Assembly (NCBI GenBank): GCA_032622095.1
Contig: CP136067.1
Location: forward strand, 46,731,549 to 46,795,548
Source of the DNA: Siphonodentalium dalli
Taxonomy: Eukaryota; Mollusca; Scaphopoda; Gadilida; Siphonodentaliidae
DNA: 64,000 bases
Direction of reading: 5' to 3'
The notes below the pieces were generated by a model, which saw only the letters and a program-made list of their open reading frames with translations, was not told the origin of the DNA and did not search any database. A program made the position numbers and the translations under genes. This document shows, piece after piece, positions 1-11,941 of the stretch (the first letter of the stretch is position 1; each line of letters starts with the position of its first letter).

Positions 1-571
1 ACTGGTCAGCTGCTAACCCATGCATGCTGGCATCCACACAGACAATGTTTAAGCAAGTATGTATTATTTGTCAACAGCTGGTTCAAAGTTATTTTTTCAA
101 AGAACACTCAAGAAATATAATATTTTTTTTATAGTACATCATTCATCACAGTGTTCAGTACATATTCCCATATTTAATTCTTAGATATGGACTTTGTTTT
201 TCTTGGACCATTGCCTGTAAATTTTATTTTTTTAAATCTCAATAAAGTTCACATTTTGTATTTCTAACATAATCCACCATAAAGTTTACTCATAAAATGT
301 TGCATCAATTGGCATGGTTTCTATGATTACTAACATACATGAACATAATCTTGTATTTGGACTCTATAAAATTTTGGAAAAATTGGGCCCACAAAGCTCT
401 TAATAGAGGATATTTTGTCTGTGATCCTTTATGATCTATCGAAAAATGGCACTTTCTTCATAAAGGGCTTATAGCTATGTTTATACATCAGTGCATTTGT
501 ATGATGAATTACATGGAATTATATGAGTGGGTGGATAAAAAAAGTGCTATTTGGTAATATTTACTACTCAC
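1..571. other. unassigned AT-rich sequence at left edge
   Basis: No convincing exon, repeat family or RNA gene is seen here. It would be the first intron of the possible minus-strand gene that starts at 607, but no acceptor can be chosen with confidence in the 570 bases available. Confidence 0.4.
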
Positions 572-607
572 GACCAGTCCCAACATAGCAACGATTACGA
601 GATACAT
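572..607 (-). CDS. possible signal-peptide exon of a divergent minus-strand gene
   Basis: Read on the minus strand, an ATG at 607 opens twelve codons, MYLVIVAMLGLV, followed directly by a strong donor GTGAGT (571-566). Hydrophobic residues straight after a start Met, then a phase-0 donor, are typical of a first coding exon for a secreted protein. The upstream side (608-780) is GC-richer than its surroundings and could hold the 5' UTR and promoter. The rest of the gene would lie beyond the left edge. The call rests on one short exon without homology and could be chance. No family is recognised. Confidence 0.3.
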
Positions 608-782
608 TTTGCTGTCCTCCGACTGTGTTGTTGTATCGGGAGGACGGTGGCTGCAATATGACGCTTGTTCCCTGTTCTTGATTTAGCGTTGGTCTAAGTT
701 TCACGGGTGACTGGAGTTATCACGGCGAGTATTATCTGATTGTATGGAAACCGAGATCGAGAACTGGGATTACTTGAACGTA

Positions 783-1183
783 TTAAGGGGGAGGTCAAGT
801 GACGAATTTTGAATGGGGATTTCCCTGCAAATATGCGAAGCAAAAGTTACAGAGTTGCACACACTTCTGAGTGTGACTTGGTGTGGTATTGGAAACATCA
901 TTTATCTCGCTGGTCCGCTTGGAACGTGTTCCATTATAATGGTGGTGTATTTATTTTTGAATTTTATATTTATTTTTCAATGTGGGTCATGTGATATAAT
1001 TCCAGAAAAAAAAATTCTCAAAAATATATTTATTCCAAAAAGTCATAATATACTTAACTATTATGACTGTTCAAAATGTTATGTCTGCTTTGGTTTCCGG
1101 ACAACTGCTTCATACATAACTTTTGCTCCCGGGATTTGCATGGAAATCACCATTCAAAATTGTTGAGATGACCTCCCCCTTAA
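783..1183. mobile_element. MITE with TTAA ends and long inverted repeats
   Basis: TTAA at 783-786 and 1180-1183 bounds an element whose first and last roughly 60-70 bases are imperfect inverted copies, beginning GGGGGAGGTCA and ending TGACCTCCCCC. The inner parts also match: GAATTTTGAATGG and CAAAAGTTA occur in both arms. TTAA duplication is the hallmark of piggyBac-type insertion, so this is probably a non-autonomous member. The short ORFs inside show no protein family. Confidence 0.75.
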
Positions 1184-1410
1184 GGAGGGGGTCAAATGGC
1201 CAATTGTGATTAGGATTATTTTTTTTCAAGGTGTGAGAGTGAGTGATTTTTGGAAATTAACAGATATTTAACTGACGGATCGGGTCGCTTGAAACGTGTT
1301 CCAATATAATGTTGAAGTATTCATTTTTGAATTTTATATTGATTTTTCAAAAGTAGGTCAAGTGTTGTAATTCCAGAAACAAATTCTCAAAATTAAATTT
1401 ATAACAAATT
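1184..1410. repeat. partial diverged copy of the adjacent TTAA MITE
   Basis: It begins GGAGGGGGTCAAATGGCC straight after the TTAA of the preceding element. It repeats its interior, for example GGTCGCTTGAAACGTGTTCC, ATTTTTGAATTTTATATT and AATTCCAGAAA, in the same order. No matching right end is visible, so it is a truncated neighbour. Confidence 0.6.
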
Positions 1411-1429
1411 GTTTTAATTCACCGAGCCG

Positions 1430-1700
1430 ACCCACCAGTTATAATGGAACAGCTTGTCCGTCCGTCTGGCCTTCTGTCCGTGGACGTAATTAAGTTTATC
1501 TGAGCTTGTATAACTACATTTCAGTTCCGGTCAATGTTGTTGAAACTTGTACATGTATTTAGTACCAGATGGGAACATGTGTACCTGCGATTATGAGGTC
1601 CGTCCAATTTTTTAGTTGAGTTATTAATCCCCCTTTTAGACATAGAAATATTTTCCCAACATGTATAATTTTGTCAAATAATTGTATGCCTTGTTTTTTT
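1430..1700 (+). repeat. dispersed repeat with CCGTCCGTC motif and GGTCAATGTT unit
   Basis: It contains TTGTCCGTCCGTCTGG, then GAGCTTGTATAACTACATTTC, a GGTCAATGTTGTTGAAACTTG-like stretch, GATGGGAACATGTGTACCTGCGATTATGA and GAGTTATTAATCCCCC. The same words in the same order occur in the array at 24660-25330, so both belong to one dispersed family. No coding function is seen. Confidence 0.6.
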
Positions 1701-1902
1701 TTAGTTTGACTTTAGTCCTTTTATAAGACTATAGTTGTACAGGGATTTACATGAGTCTGGGCCCCATTAATATAATTGATGCAATACAAGGCCCATATTA
1801 TATGATATAGGACTGCATGTGATAGATGATGGGACGATACGTCGCCTCTCGCTCTTAAGTTTGTCAGAGTCCATAACAATATATTGACCGATGTCGTTGA
1901 CC

Positions 1903-2375
1903 CAAGTCTGAGTTTAGTGTGCCTGCCATTTGCAGAATGAGGTCCCACAGAGGGTGAATTTAGCACTGACGCTATCCCGCATAGCGGGCTAACATCACTA
2001 AATTCACCCTCTGGTGACCTCATTCTGCTAAGGCCTCATCTTCTCTAGAAAGTTTCTTTATTACCAAATTTCTCTAGAAACTTCTTCACATACATGTAGA
2101 TTCTATTTCGTTTTTAGTTTAGTTTATCTATATATCCCCAAATTGGCAGACGACACATTGCGTAATCGAGGTTCCCAATGGGTGTACATAACAATATTCA
2201 CCATTTGGGAACTTCAATCAGAGTCTATGTCTCCCATATCAGATGAGGCCTAAGCAGAATGAGGTCCCCAGAGGGTGAATTTGGTAATGCTAGCCCGCTA
2301 TGCGGGGTAGCGTCACTAAATTCACCCTCTGGGGACCTCATTCTGCAAATGACAGGCACAGTAAACTCAGGCTTG
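1903..2375. mobile_element. MITE-A, full-length copy 1 (473 bp)
   Basis: Termini are inverted: CAAGTCTGAGTTTAGTGTGCC at the left and its near complement ending CTCAGGCTTG at the right. Each end carries a palindrome of about 90 bp formed by GCAGAATGAGGTCCC, AGGGTGAATTTAG and their complements. Between the palindromes is a conserved unit with CCCAAATTGGCAGACGACACAT and TTCACCATTTGGGAAC. The same 473-bp length recurs at 17369-17841. It has no coding capacity, so it is non-autonomous. Confidence 0.85.
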
Positions 2376-2514
2376 CACATGCACATCTGAATTACTCGGG
2401 ATTATATTCCTGTGCCCCAATTTAAGCGGTATATTCCGTATTCAACAAAAAGGCTGACATGCAGCTCTTATATAGCACACAATTACACATTTTCCAGCCC
2501 GAATAACATAGGCC

Positions 2515-2622
2515 TACAGTAATGCTCTAATTAATCGATCTCTTAACCACAGCAGGATTATGGGTAACTTTTCAGGATTTAGTCGGAAATATGGCTTGTT
2601 GCCATTCATCGGTGGGTTCCTC
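2515..2622. mobile_element. MITE-B, single-arm remnant
   Basis: One arm of the foldback family is present, from ACAGTAATGCTCTAATTAATCG to GTTGCCATTCATCGG. It switches abruptly at about 2623 into MITE-C-like sequence (GTGGGTTCCTCG). The second arm is missing. This is a chimaeric junction between two repeat families. Confidence 0.75.
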
Positions 2623-2705
2623 GCCTCGAATAAATTATGTTTTACCCCCGAATCCAAATAAATAGTAATTGAGGGGCGCTTAATGGGATTATATATCTTT
2701 AAATG
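2623..2705 (-). repeat. MITE-C terminal fragment
   Basis: It holds GGTTCCTCG, TTTACCCCCGAA and AATAGTAATTGAGGGG, and ends ATCTTTAAA. These are words of one end of MITE-C in the usual order. The other end is absent. Confidence 0.6.
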
Positions 2706-2939
2706 CAAAATTATAATCATGTATGATTCAGGGGTACAGGGTGGTGAACTCTCCATTACCAATTTACTGTATAGTCCACTATTAACACTCTGATCTAGTG
2801 GTCTGCTTATTTACTATGATGTTGGTGGGGGAAATGATGCTGTTAAACTGTTACCGTTGTTTCTTTATAAAGTTGTCATTTTCGCGGCCATTGACATCAC
2901 ACGAACTAATGGAAGAAATATATTGTAAAATATTTTAAC

Positions 2940-3360
2940 GATGCATAATCCGATTAACCGCCTCTCAATTACTATTTATTATGTTTCGGGGATAACAATT
3001 ATTTGATTCGAGTCAAGGGGACTCGAGGAACCCACATATCAAAGCTCAGAGTTATTATATCGATTTTAAAAATATATTATTTTTCACCATGGAGACTTAT
3101 TGACAAGCCGTGACCAAATTGCGGATGAAGATGGATAACTCTAAAAGCAAGTGGCTTTTTTGTGTCAGATATTTGACAAATCGGCAAAATTTCGTTGAAC
3201 AAAATGTTGATAAGTGACCGGTTTTGGGTAATTGTATACTATAGTTGACTGTGGTTAACATTATTTTTAGGCATTTAATGGATTTTGATAACTGATGCGG
3301 CATTTCAAAAAAAAATTGTTGCTGTTGTTCTTCTTGGAATCTGGATTGAGTACTTTTAAT
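2940..3360 (-). mobile_element. MITE-C2, diverged copy
   Basis: Words shared with the C2 copies at 14843-15270 and 51254-51687 appear in reverse orientation: ATTTGATTCGAGTC, GTGTCAGATATTTGACAAA, CATTATTTTTAGGCA and GTTGCTGTTG. The left end keeps ATGCATAATCCGATTAA, while the right end fades out near GATTGAGTACTTTTAA. Confidence 0.65.
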
Positions 3361-3429
3361 AATTGAACTTTTTTTTGTTGGAAACCGACCATATATAACA
3401 CCATGCAAACACACAAGAGCAGTCATGAT

Positions 3430-4285
3430 TATAATATTTTAAAATGATATGTTCATGACATCTTCATACAGCAAGTGGCAATTTCTCAATCGATAGAATT
3501 AGCCAAATATATACCGCGAAAATAACAATTTAATTTTTTTTTACTTTTTCTTTAAATTTTTTCCACCATCACCACCCCTCTCCCACCAAAATCTTAGAAA
3601 TTCATCAGGACTATGCACTTAAACGGGGTGATTGCGTGATGCAAGATTTAAGCTTGTCCCTCCAGTAATATAATAAGTGGTCCACTTCAAGGGTGTATGC
3701 TTCTAGACTGTGGCTGAGTGTTACATCCGAGTAATAACTTCCTTTGGTATGAAATGTTATGATACGAAGATGCATGGAGGTCTCTTTATACGTCTCCAAA
3801 TTCATTCATTAACATGACCGTCATGTGCCCGCCACATTCTTTCTTGCTTGCTGTTTGTCTAATTTCTGTTCGATTCTACTTTGGTAAGTAACGAAGTAAC
3901 GTTTATATGTACAACAGCGGGCAACATGATATGGCCTACATAACATAACATAACATAACATAAAGTTCTCGGAAGTAAGTCGCATTGACTTTTTTTTCGA
4001 AAATAGCTATATATAAATACTGTTTGTGCTTTGCGTGCAGGTTGCTTCAATTCCAACTTCTAATCGTAATCGTAAAGCAGATGCCAAAATTGTGCATCAA
4101 GTCCTTCCTTAAATGTTGATAAATTATCAGCGTCGACAACAAATTGGGAGAGGTCGATTCATTGCAATAGAACTCGACGTGAGAAGAAATGTAATCGTAC
4201 GTCCTTGGGGCATTTATCAAGTTGGAGTTTATAGGAATTATCCCTTGTCCTCGTTTGTTTCTCGGAACAATTCCTTAATTTCTAC
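3430..4285. other. unassigned sequence with a short ACATA microsatellite
   Basis: No supported gene is seen. The only structure noted is a run of five or so ACATA units at 3936-3963. The short ORFs on either strand lack recognisable domains. Confidence 0.4.
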
Positions 4286-4289
4286 CTTG

Positions 4290-5495
4290 TATTTTCCATG
4301 CACCAGCATGTATGTTTCTATCTATAAAATGGCCATGCATACGGTCACCCATGTAAACCTATTATCCATACCCATGGCCAAATATGCATTCAAGATGTAC
4401 GTAAACACCACAGCAATTACCATAGGTCCAGGTATACGTATGCACATAACACATGACCATATAGCCACGATTCACCAAGCAGGAACACCATGTATACTCC
4501 TACACCTGACACATGACCATATAATCGCACCCCGTGTACATATTCACCACAGTCAGGATCATACAGTCACGCCATGTGTACCTATTCATCTCACCATTTG
4601 CCATACAGTTACAACCTGTATATACCTGTTCGCCACACCAATAGTCATATAACCGCTCGATATATACATATACAGCCAACACATGACCATTGAGTAAATC
4701 CAGGTATATACATATACACCTCATTAATGGCCATTCTAGATTTACCAATACACGCACACACGACCAATCATACCTTCTATAATTGCATATACACCGCACA
4801 CATGACAATTCAGCAACTCACGGTATACTCATACACGCCATCCATGATCATACAGCTACTCCATGTACCCCCACCAATGATAATACATCCACGACATATA
4901 GCCATATACATGTACATCACATCCGTTACCACAAGGGCACTCCCTGTATATCCACACGCTCGCCAATGACCATCCAGTTTACTCCAGGTATGCATATATA
5001 CACTTCAATCATGACAGCCATTCCATGTACACCAATACACATCACACATAATCACTCCCTATTTACCAACACACCCCATCCATGATCATACAGAAATCAC
5101 ATGTAGACATATACACCCACCTGTCACAATACAACTACACACGGCACACCTATACATCCAACCCATGACCTTACAGTCACTCCATATATACAAAACAATA
5201 CACAGATTACCATGTAGCTACTCTCGTTATATCAATACACCACACCAATGCCCATACGGACACATCGGGCACACCCGTACTGTGTACACATAACCATACA
5301 CCATACAGTCGCGTATACCGATTCACCCCACATATGACCATAAAGCCACTCCTTATATGCATATACATCCCACCATGGACACTCCACTCATAAACATATA
5401 GTCAATTATTGTATACCTATTCACATCATACATGACCATACAATAACTCCTTGTGTACCTATTCACCTCACCTATGATAATACAGTAACTCCCTG
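4290..5495. repeat. strongly diverged minisatellite, units of about 45-60 bp
   Basis: Words such as ACATGACCATA, CAGTCAC, CCATGTATAC and ATACACC recur every 43 to 60 bases for about 1.2 kb with heavy divergence. The 179-codon ORF at 4113-4652 runs through this array and is rich in His, Thr and Ile for that reason. It is not treated as a gene. Confidence 0.65.
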
Positions 5496-6756
5496 GCTGC
5501 CATCTTGGCAACCACCCTATATCCAGTTGATAAATATGTTGTCCTATCCTAAAGGAGCCAGAATAGCCACAGCTTATGGTTCGCGTCTCAAAGTTCTGCC
5601 CATTTTCTTTAAATAAAATGGCCAGAATCACAACAGGTTTTTCGAAAAATTCCATACTGCAACTAAAATTAATTTGTCATGCCCCATACGGAACTGGGAT
5701 AACCAGAATAGAACATATAGTTGTCACATAATTAACTAACACGTACAATAACCAAGTATAACCAAGTGAGTCACAATTTGCTACCTTTTCGGAAAACGCA
5801 GAGAATAATGTTCGGGATATATGTAAAAAAAATCTACTTTTTACCAAATTTGGTTGCCATTTTGGAAGCCATCTTGAGCAATTTGGTATACACACCACTG
5901 TGTGACATATTTAAGATAGACCAAAACAGTAAACACCTTTCATACCAAGGATAGTTATATTTTACTTTTAAAAAATGGTCCAAACATGAAAAGTTAATTT
6001 TTGCCGATATTTATGTCAAATTTGTTAGAGAGAAAAAATCCAATATTTCTGGTAATGTCAGTGGTGACAATGTAACAATTAACCATGGTGCATCAGACAT
6101 GTTAGTATTCAATGTATAGAGGCAGAATAGCCAAATTTATACATTAACCACATATTGTAAGCGAATGCAGGACACGCTGGGGCAATAGAAACGATGTTTT
6201 GAGGGATCGGAAGGGGTTAGGACCCCAATAATTGTATATTTTATTGCTCCAATGATCAGTTAACATAAAAAAAAACGATATAAGGTCACATTTCATAACC
6301 AGTTCCAAACAGCATAAACTGATCTAGATGATATCAGTGAAAAAAACGTCATATTTTCAATTTCCGCCGGCCATTTTGGCGGCCATCTTGGATGGGGAGT
6401 TTATATTTTGCCATATAATAGTGGCATTATGTCTAGCTTCACGAAAATATATACATTTGTATACATTTACTTGATTCTCCCTCTATAATTTGCATCAAAC
6501 TGACTTAGGGCCTAGTCTGAAAAACGGCGGCCATGATGGACGCCATCTTGGCTGGAGTCTACACGGTCCCTTTTTTTGTGTTAACAATGCTTAAAAGTTG
6601 AAGGACATAATAAGGAACAAAATGAGTGGGGTAAAGTCCAGGAGGGTGCAAGGTACCCCTATCAGCTCCCGGACTAAAGATATTCTTGTGAAGATTGCTC
6701 AAGTTATCATTTAGACAAGTCGAACAAAGGCAAATAAGTCTGACATAAATCACTGG
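5496..6756. other. unassigned sequence with recurrent GCCATCTTGG words
   Basis: GCCATCTTG-type words recur (about 5500, 5868, 6382, 6541), often beside GGCGGCCAT. These resemble pieces of degenerate tandem repeats. No exon with a convincing splice pair or domain was found. Confidence 0.4.
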
Positions 6757-7540
6757 ACCATGACACAATTTGAACTGGATCTGGGTTTGTTTTTTTTTAT
6801 CTATAAACTACTTCCGAAATACCAAGAACTTTTGTTGAACATTGTTCATGTTATCATCCGAACAACCCAAATATTGTTTATTTCTGAGCCGAAAAATGGA
6901 CATAACTGCGTTAAAACTCATCGGATCGTGAAAATTTTCGAACTTGACCTGCGTTTTCTCAAATGTACCAAATATCAAGATATTCCGTTGAATATTCTCA
7001 ATTTACCGATATTATCTGGACAATCCAAAAGAATAATATTAAGTCGAAAAATGGGCATAACGTAGTAACATAAAATGATCGGACCATGACCAAAATCGAA
7101 CTTGGACTGTGTCTTCTCAAATGTGAACCACATAGCAAATATCGAATAATTGTGTTGAATATTGCCCAAGTTATCATCCGGACAACCCAACAATTAAGAT
7201 TTCTAAGTAAAAATCATCGGACTATGACCAACATCAAACTTGACCTGCGTCTTCGCAAATGTGAACCACGGTCCAAATATCAAGAAAAATAAATTATGTC
7301 GAATATTGCTCAAGTTATCATCCGGACAACCCAAATTCTATGTTTAAAAATTGGATATAACTCCGTAAAAATTCATCGGACCGTGACGAAAATCTAACAT
7401 GACCTCAACAATGTGATGGTTATACATCATACCAAGTTCCGTTTAGATCGGATAATTTGAAATTAAGTTAACGTCCGGACAGGGAATCGGATCAGACACA
7501 CGGACGGACGGTCGTACCAACATTTGGGATGTATATACAT
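6757..7540 (+). repeat. tandem repeat of about 160 bp, five diverged units
   Basis: The anchor GGACCATGACCAAAATCGAAC or a close variant starts near 6757, 6920, 7080, 7219 and 7378. Each unit continues with TGCGTCTTCTCAAATGT, ATATCAAGA and GTTATCATCCGGACAACCC. It closes with an ACGGACGGACGG run near 7500. The ORFs inside are translations of the repeat. Confidence 0.75.
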
Positions 7541-7748
7541 GTAGGTTTATCGAACTATGAGCTTATAATCAGTTATAACACGAGCTTCTCAACGAAATGC
7601 TAACATTTTATACTATATGAGCTACTCTAAAATTGTAAGATTTACATTTACTGGACCATAACACATCTGTTTTCTTGGTGATATATACATATATATACAT
7701 ATGCGCAGTCATAAACTCTAATGCCCAATTATTTGTTGGCATGGCGAA

Positions 7749-9359
7749 CAGGGTTCGCGCTGCCACTTGCCAATGGCAAAAATAATTCACATTTGGCAAA
7801 CAATATTTTCATTTGGCAAAAGTTTTGGCAAGTCACTTATTATTAATTTCTCAAGAAAGTTGAAAAATATTGGTCAATCAATACCATTCATTTCAGCGGC
7901 AAGAGAGTAGATGGGCGCGAAGCGCCCGGGATGGTCGAAAAGATCTTCTCCTTCACCCCACGGTTTGTTGTTATTGGAGATATTGTACATAGAAAATCGT
8001 CATATCTGAAAACGGCAAAGGTTGAGTTCAATTTAATTGAATGTTGTACAAGGAAGTGCCCACGAGCTTTAATATGGGGTATGGTGGAGTCCCGAGGTGT
8101 CCCTTTAATGATTTTGTAGTTGCAGAGCGAGTCACGTGGTGCGCTGAAATGAAGAACGGGGCCCGTGTTGTAATGATAAAATGTATTAGTTTTTGTTAGT
8201 TAGTTAAAAGTATGTATATGTATAAACGCATGCAAGCAGGAAGACGAGGGGCCGGGCTGGTGCGACATGTGGAGCGCGAGAGAGAGACACACACAGAGAG
8301 CATTGCATGCAGATTGGGCCCAACACTTGCACTGAGAGAGTTTGCATTAGCTATCGCATGTTGTTGCGTTTTTCTGTCCCGCCATACCTCCCCTACCATT
8401 GCACGGGCGTAGGTGAAAGCATATTTTGACAATTATTATTCATTTCAGGAAACTCTTAGAACATATTTATATTAGTGGAGTTTTATAAGGTTTAGGAAAA
8501 GTTAAAGGTACTCAATCCGTAAAGAGGGTCCCCATCTCAACAGATTCCAACAACAACAATCCAATCAGAGGGTCCTATATTACTATTTCTTTGGCTTTGG
8601 GGGTAAAAAATATTTGATTCGAGTCGAGGAACCCATCAAACAAAGCTCAGAGTTATTAGATATTGATTTTTCAAATTTGTTATGTTCTCGAGATGAGTAC
8701 TAATAACTGCCGTAATCTGCTCTGGATGTGTACTCCAAAACAGACAAGGGTGAATAACTATAAAATCAAGTGGTAATTTTAACGCAATTTTGACTGAGTT
8801 CTGGGCCAGATAGTATTCCCGATAATGAAAAATAATAGATTTCTAAAATCGATATCTAACAACTCTGAGCTTTGATGGGTGACTTTCTCGACTCGAATCA
8901 AATATTTTTGACCCCCGAAGCCATTGAAATAGTAATTGAGAGGAGTTTTATCGGGTTGAGTACCTTTAACACCTCTATCAAAATGCAGTTAATCTCATAG
9001 CATTAGTACCGGTGGTTGGAGGGATTACTACTATTAAGTGTGGTAGGCTGTTTACATAGCTAATCATCCTGTGATGTGCCCTTCTGATACAGCAGAGTAC
9101 CATTGTATTGTTCGGTGATTGGCTTATTGTTGTATGACAAACCACAATCGAGATGCGAGTATAACTAATTATTAACTAACTGCTTTTCTATCGATATCAA
9201 AAGTTGGCCAAACCGCGAATGTCGAAAGAAAAGACTTGAGGTCGTCGAAAATGATACTGTAAGGATAGCATTTGGCAAATACTAAAACAATTTGGCAAAA
9301 AATATTTTCATTTGGCAAATTATTTGGCAAAAGTAAATTTCGGTCCAGCGCGGACCCTG
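7749..9359. mobile_element. hAT-like non-autonomous element (1.6 kb) with perfect 8-bp TSD
   Basis: The ends CAGGGTTCGCGCTG and CAGCGCGGACCCTG are inverted repeats. The flanking eight bases ATGGCGAA are present on both sides (7741-7748 and 9360-9367). An 8-bp duplication with CAGGG ends is characteristic of hAT elements. Multiple TTTGGCAAA words cluster just inside each end, which could be subterminal transposase-binding repeats. A complete MITE-C sits inside (8502-8969). No transposase ORF remains. Confidence 0.85.
8502..8969 (+). mobile_element. MITE-C, full copy nested in the hAT-like element
   Basis: The ends TTAAAGGTACTCAATCCG and GGGTTGAGTACCTTTAA are inverted. The left half matches the 222-bp unit amplified at 36257-37144. 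The right half carries GTGACTTTCTCGACTCGAATC, which pairs with GATTCGAGTCGAGGAACCC on the left. It is non-coding and non-autonomous. Confidence 0.85.
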
Positions 9360-9714
9360 ATGGCGAACTTTGATTAAGCATGTTCATATCATTATATATG
9401 TCAGCCAATAAAACATGGAGAATTTACCTCATAAATCCTCAGACAAAGGGTTCATAAGGTGGACGTGACAAATATTTCATCCATGTTTAGGGGTTAGTTC
9501 TCGTATGTTTTATATTAGTTCGTAAGGAGTGCCTGGGCAAAATATTGATTTGGAATAATAAGCTAAGCTAATTTAAATCGGCAAAAGTCCATAACGATCG
9601 ATGGGCTGGGGGAAAAAATGCCCCCTAATTTTAGCAGGGACGGACTGACGGACGCGGCTGATTAAAATTCCGTCGCCAAAAATAGGTCCCCTCGGATATA
9701 TAAGTCAATTTTTT

Positions 9715-10010
9715 ATGGAATGCATTGGCATAACAATTTTTTTATAATTTTTTATCACTTTTCTTACATTCTTTAACAACTGTAATTATTTTGTTCTTAT
9801 ATTCTATAACAATAATTATCTTTTTTTTATAATATTCTTTAAAAAAATTAAAAAAAATTCTTACATCATGATTCTTTAACTATTTTATCAATTTTTGGGT
9901 CATTTTTTCTGACATTCTTGATCAATATTTATAATTTTTCTTACATTCTTTAACATTTTTTATAATAGTTTTATCATTATTTCGTACATTCTTTGACATT
10001 TTTTTATCAT
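9715..10010. repeat. MITE-D half-hairpin edge and AT-rich short tandem units
   Basis: It starts with GAATGCATTGGCATAAC, the right half of the MITE-D hairpin. It then has five or so degenerate units built on TTCTTACATTCTTTAACA followed by AT-rich spacers. The same linker occurs once between the two hairpins of intact MITE-D copies. Here it seems to have expanded. Confidence 0.6.
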
Positions 10011-10016
10011 ATTTTT

Positions 10017-11400
10017 AGTCGAGTTTTTTCTTCAAAACTCGACTTATAATTTGATGAGGGGCGGGCGGGCGGCGGGCGGGCGGGCGGCGTGTTTTGCTTA
10101 TAACTCAACCGTTTATTGACGGATTAAATATCCATGCACGTAAGCTGCAGACAAAAAATCGGGTTCGTCCGCCCATTTATTACAGAGTTATGGCCCTTTG
10201 CCATTTTTCACTGATTTTAGGCTCGTTAGCGCGACAGCTTCAACAAACGTTATCTGATTCGATTGAAATTTGGGATATAGGTGTCTCCCAAGAATATCTC
10301 GGACGAGTTCGAAAACCGGCCTGGTCCGATAAAATTTTATAGAGTTATGGCCCTTAATTAGTCATTTTTCACGAATTTTCAGCTCGTTAGCGCGATAACT
10401 TCAACAAACGTTATCCGATTTGATTGAAATTTGGTATATAGGTGTATCCCAAGAATATATCGGACGATTTCGAAAACCGGCCTGGTCCGATAAAATTTGA
10501 TAGAGTTATGGCCCTTAATTAGTCATTTTTCACGAATTTTCAGCTCGTTAGCGCGATAACTTCAACAAACGTTATCCGATTTGATTGAAATTTGGTATAT
10601 AGGTGTATCCCAAGAATATATCGGACGATTTCGAAAACCGGCCTGGTCCGATAAAATTTGATAGAGTTATGGCCCTTAATTAGTCATTTTTCACGAATTT
10701 TCAGCTCGTTAGCGCGATAACGTCAACAAACGTTATCCGATTTGATTGAAATTTGGTATATAGGTGTCTCCCAAGAATATCTCGGACGAGTTCGAAAACC
10801 GGCCTGGTCCGATACAATTTGATAGAGTTATGGCCCTTAATTAGTCATTTTTCACGAATTTTCAGCTCGTTAGCGCGATAACGTCAACAAACGTTATCCG
10901 ATTTGATTGAAATTTGGTATATAGTTGTCTCCCAAGAATATCTCGGACGAGTTCGAAAACCGGCCTGGTCCGATACAATTTGATAGAGTTATGGCCCTTA
11001 ATTAGTCATTTTTTACGAATTATCAGCTCGTTAGCGCGATAACTTCAACAAACGTTATCCGATTTGATTGAAATTTGGTATATAGGTGTCTCCCAAGAAT
11101 ATCTCGGTCGAGTTCGACTTGGTATATTAGTGTCTTCCAATAATATCCTGGACGAGTTCGAAAACCAGCCTGGCCCAATAAAATTTGATAGAGTTATGGC
11201 CCTTAATTAGTCATTTTTCGTGAATTTTTAGCTCGTTAGCGCGATAACTTCAACAAACGTCCTCCGATTTGTTTAAAATTGGAATAGACATACTTGCCAA
11301 GAATATTTCGGACGAGTTCGAAAACCAGCCTGGCCCGATAAAATTTGATGGAGTTATGGCCCTTAATTAGTCATTTTTCGATTTTACCTATTAATTAGTC
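10017..11400 (+). repeat. 161-bp tandem array headed by a short inverted repeat and GC-rich block
   Basis: AGTCGAGTTTTTTC and its complement AAAACTCGACT form a stem at 10017-10047, followed by a GGGCGGGCGG block. Then come units with the anchor GAAAACCGGCCTGGTCCG at 10311, 10472, 10633, 10794 and 10955, exactly 161 bp apart. Shorter, more diverged units run to about 11400. Each carries AGAGTTATGGCCCTTAATTAG and GCTCGTTAGCGCGATAAC. A single-unit relative with the same stem lies at 62425-62935. Confidence 0.85.
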
Positions 11401-11536
11401 TACCGATACTGATGCACAACGGCGGTAGCCACCGGCGGTAAGCCACCGAAAACGAGACACAGCATCTCTGATGCCACCTCATGTTTTCATTTTAATTATA
11501 TTCTTTAACAATTATAAAAAATAATTTAAAATTTGT

Positions 11537-11612
11537 TAGGCCTATGCATTCTCTTATATATGAGAGGCGACCTATGGTCGACTCGCTTGCATAAGAGAAT
11601 GCGTTGGTACAG
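11537..11612. repeat. MITE-D hairpin, solitary
   Basis: A palindrome from CCTATGCATTCTCTTATATA to its complement ending GAATGCGTTGGTACAGG. It is the right-hand hairpin of MITE-D. Its left counterpart edge is at 9715, so the 161-bp array appears to have inserted or expanded between them. Confidence 0.6.
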
Positions 11613-11941
11613 GATTTTTGCCAAAAATCACGAAGCTTCCGTCGTGAAAGAGTTATCATCTGGTATGTATTTGTGAAATTGTCGACAGATAAATCAGATT
11701 ATATGTCATTGTACGGGAGCCCGTGGAGCTGCGATTGTGAGATTAATCGGATTCATTCTAGCAGATCTAGTGTTACGCCTTTTTTGACGGAAAACGTTTT
11801 CAAGTCAATGTGCGTAGACTCTATACAGTATGTATAGTTCATGATCCCATGCATGCAGAGGGGTTATAACCATTATAACCACATACGTGCATAATTATAG
11901 GGGTGTAAATACTGACAGTCCAGTTCGATTATTAGAACTAT

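Noticed and set aside
1-53. Possible exon end before GTATGT at 54
   Set aside because: Two frames are open, but the residues do not match a CTLD (wrong W to C spacing) or any other domain, and the 5' part is outside the window.
4113-4652. 179-codon ORF
   Set aside because: Runs through a diverged minisatellite and has repetitive His/Thr/Ile composition without a domain.
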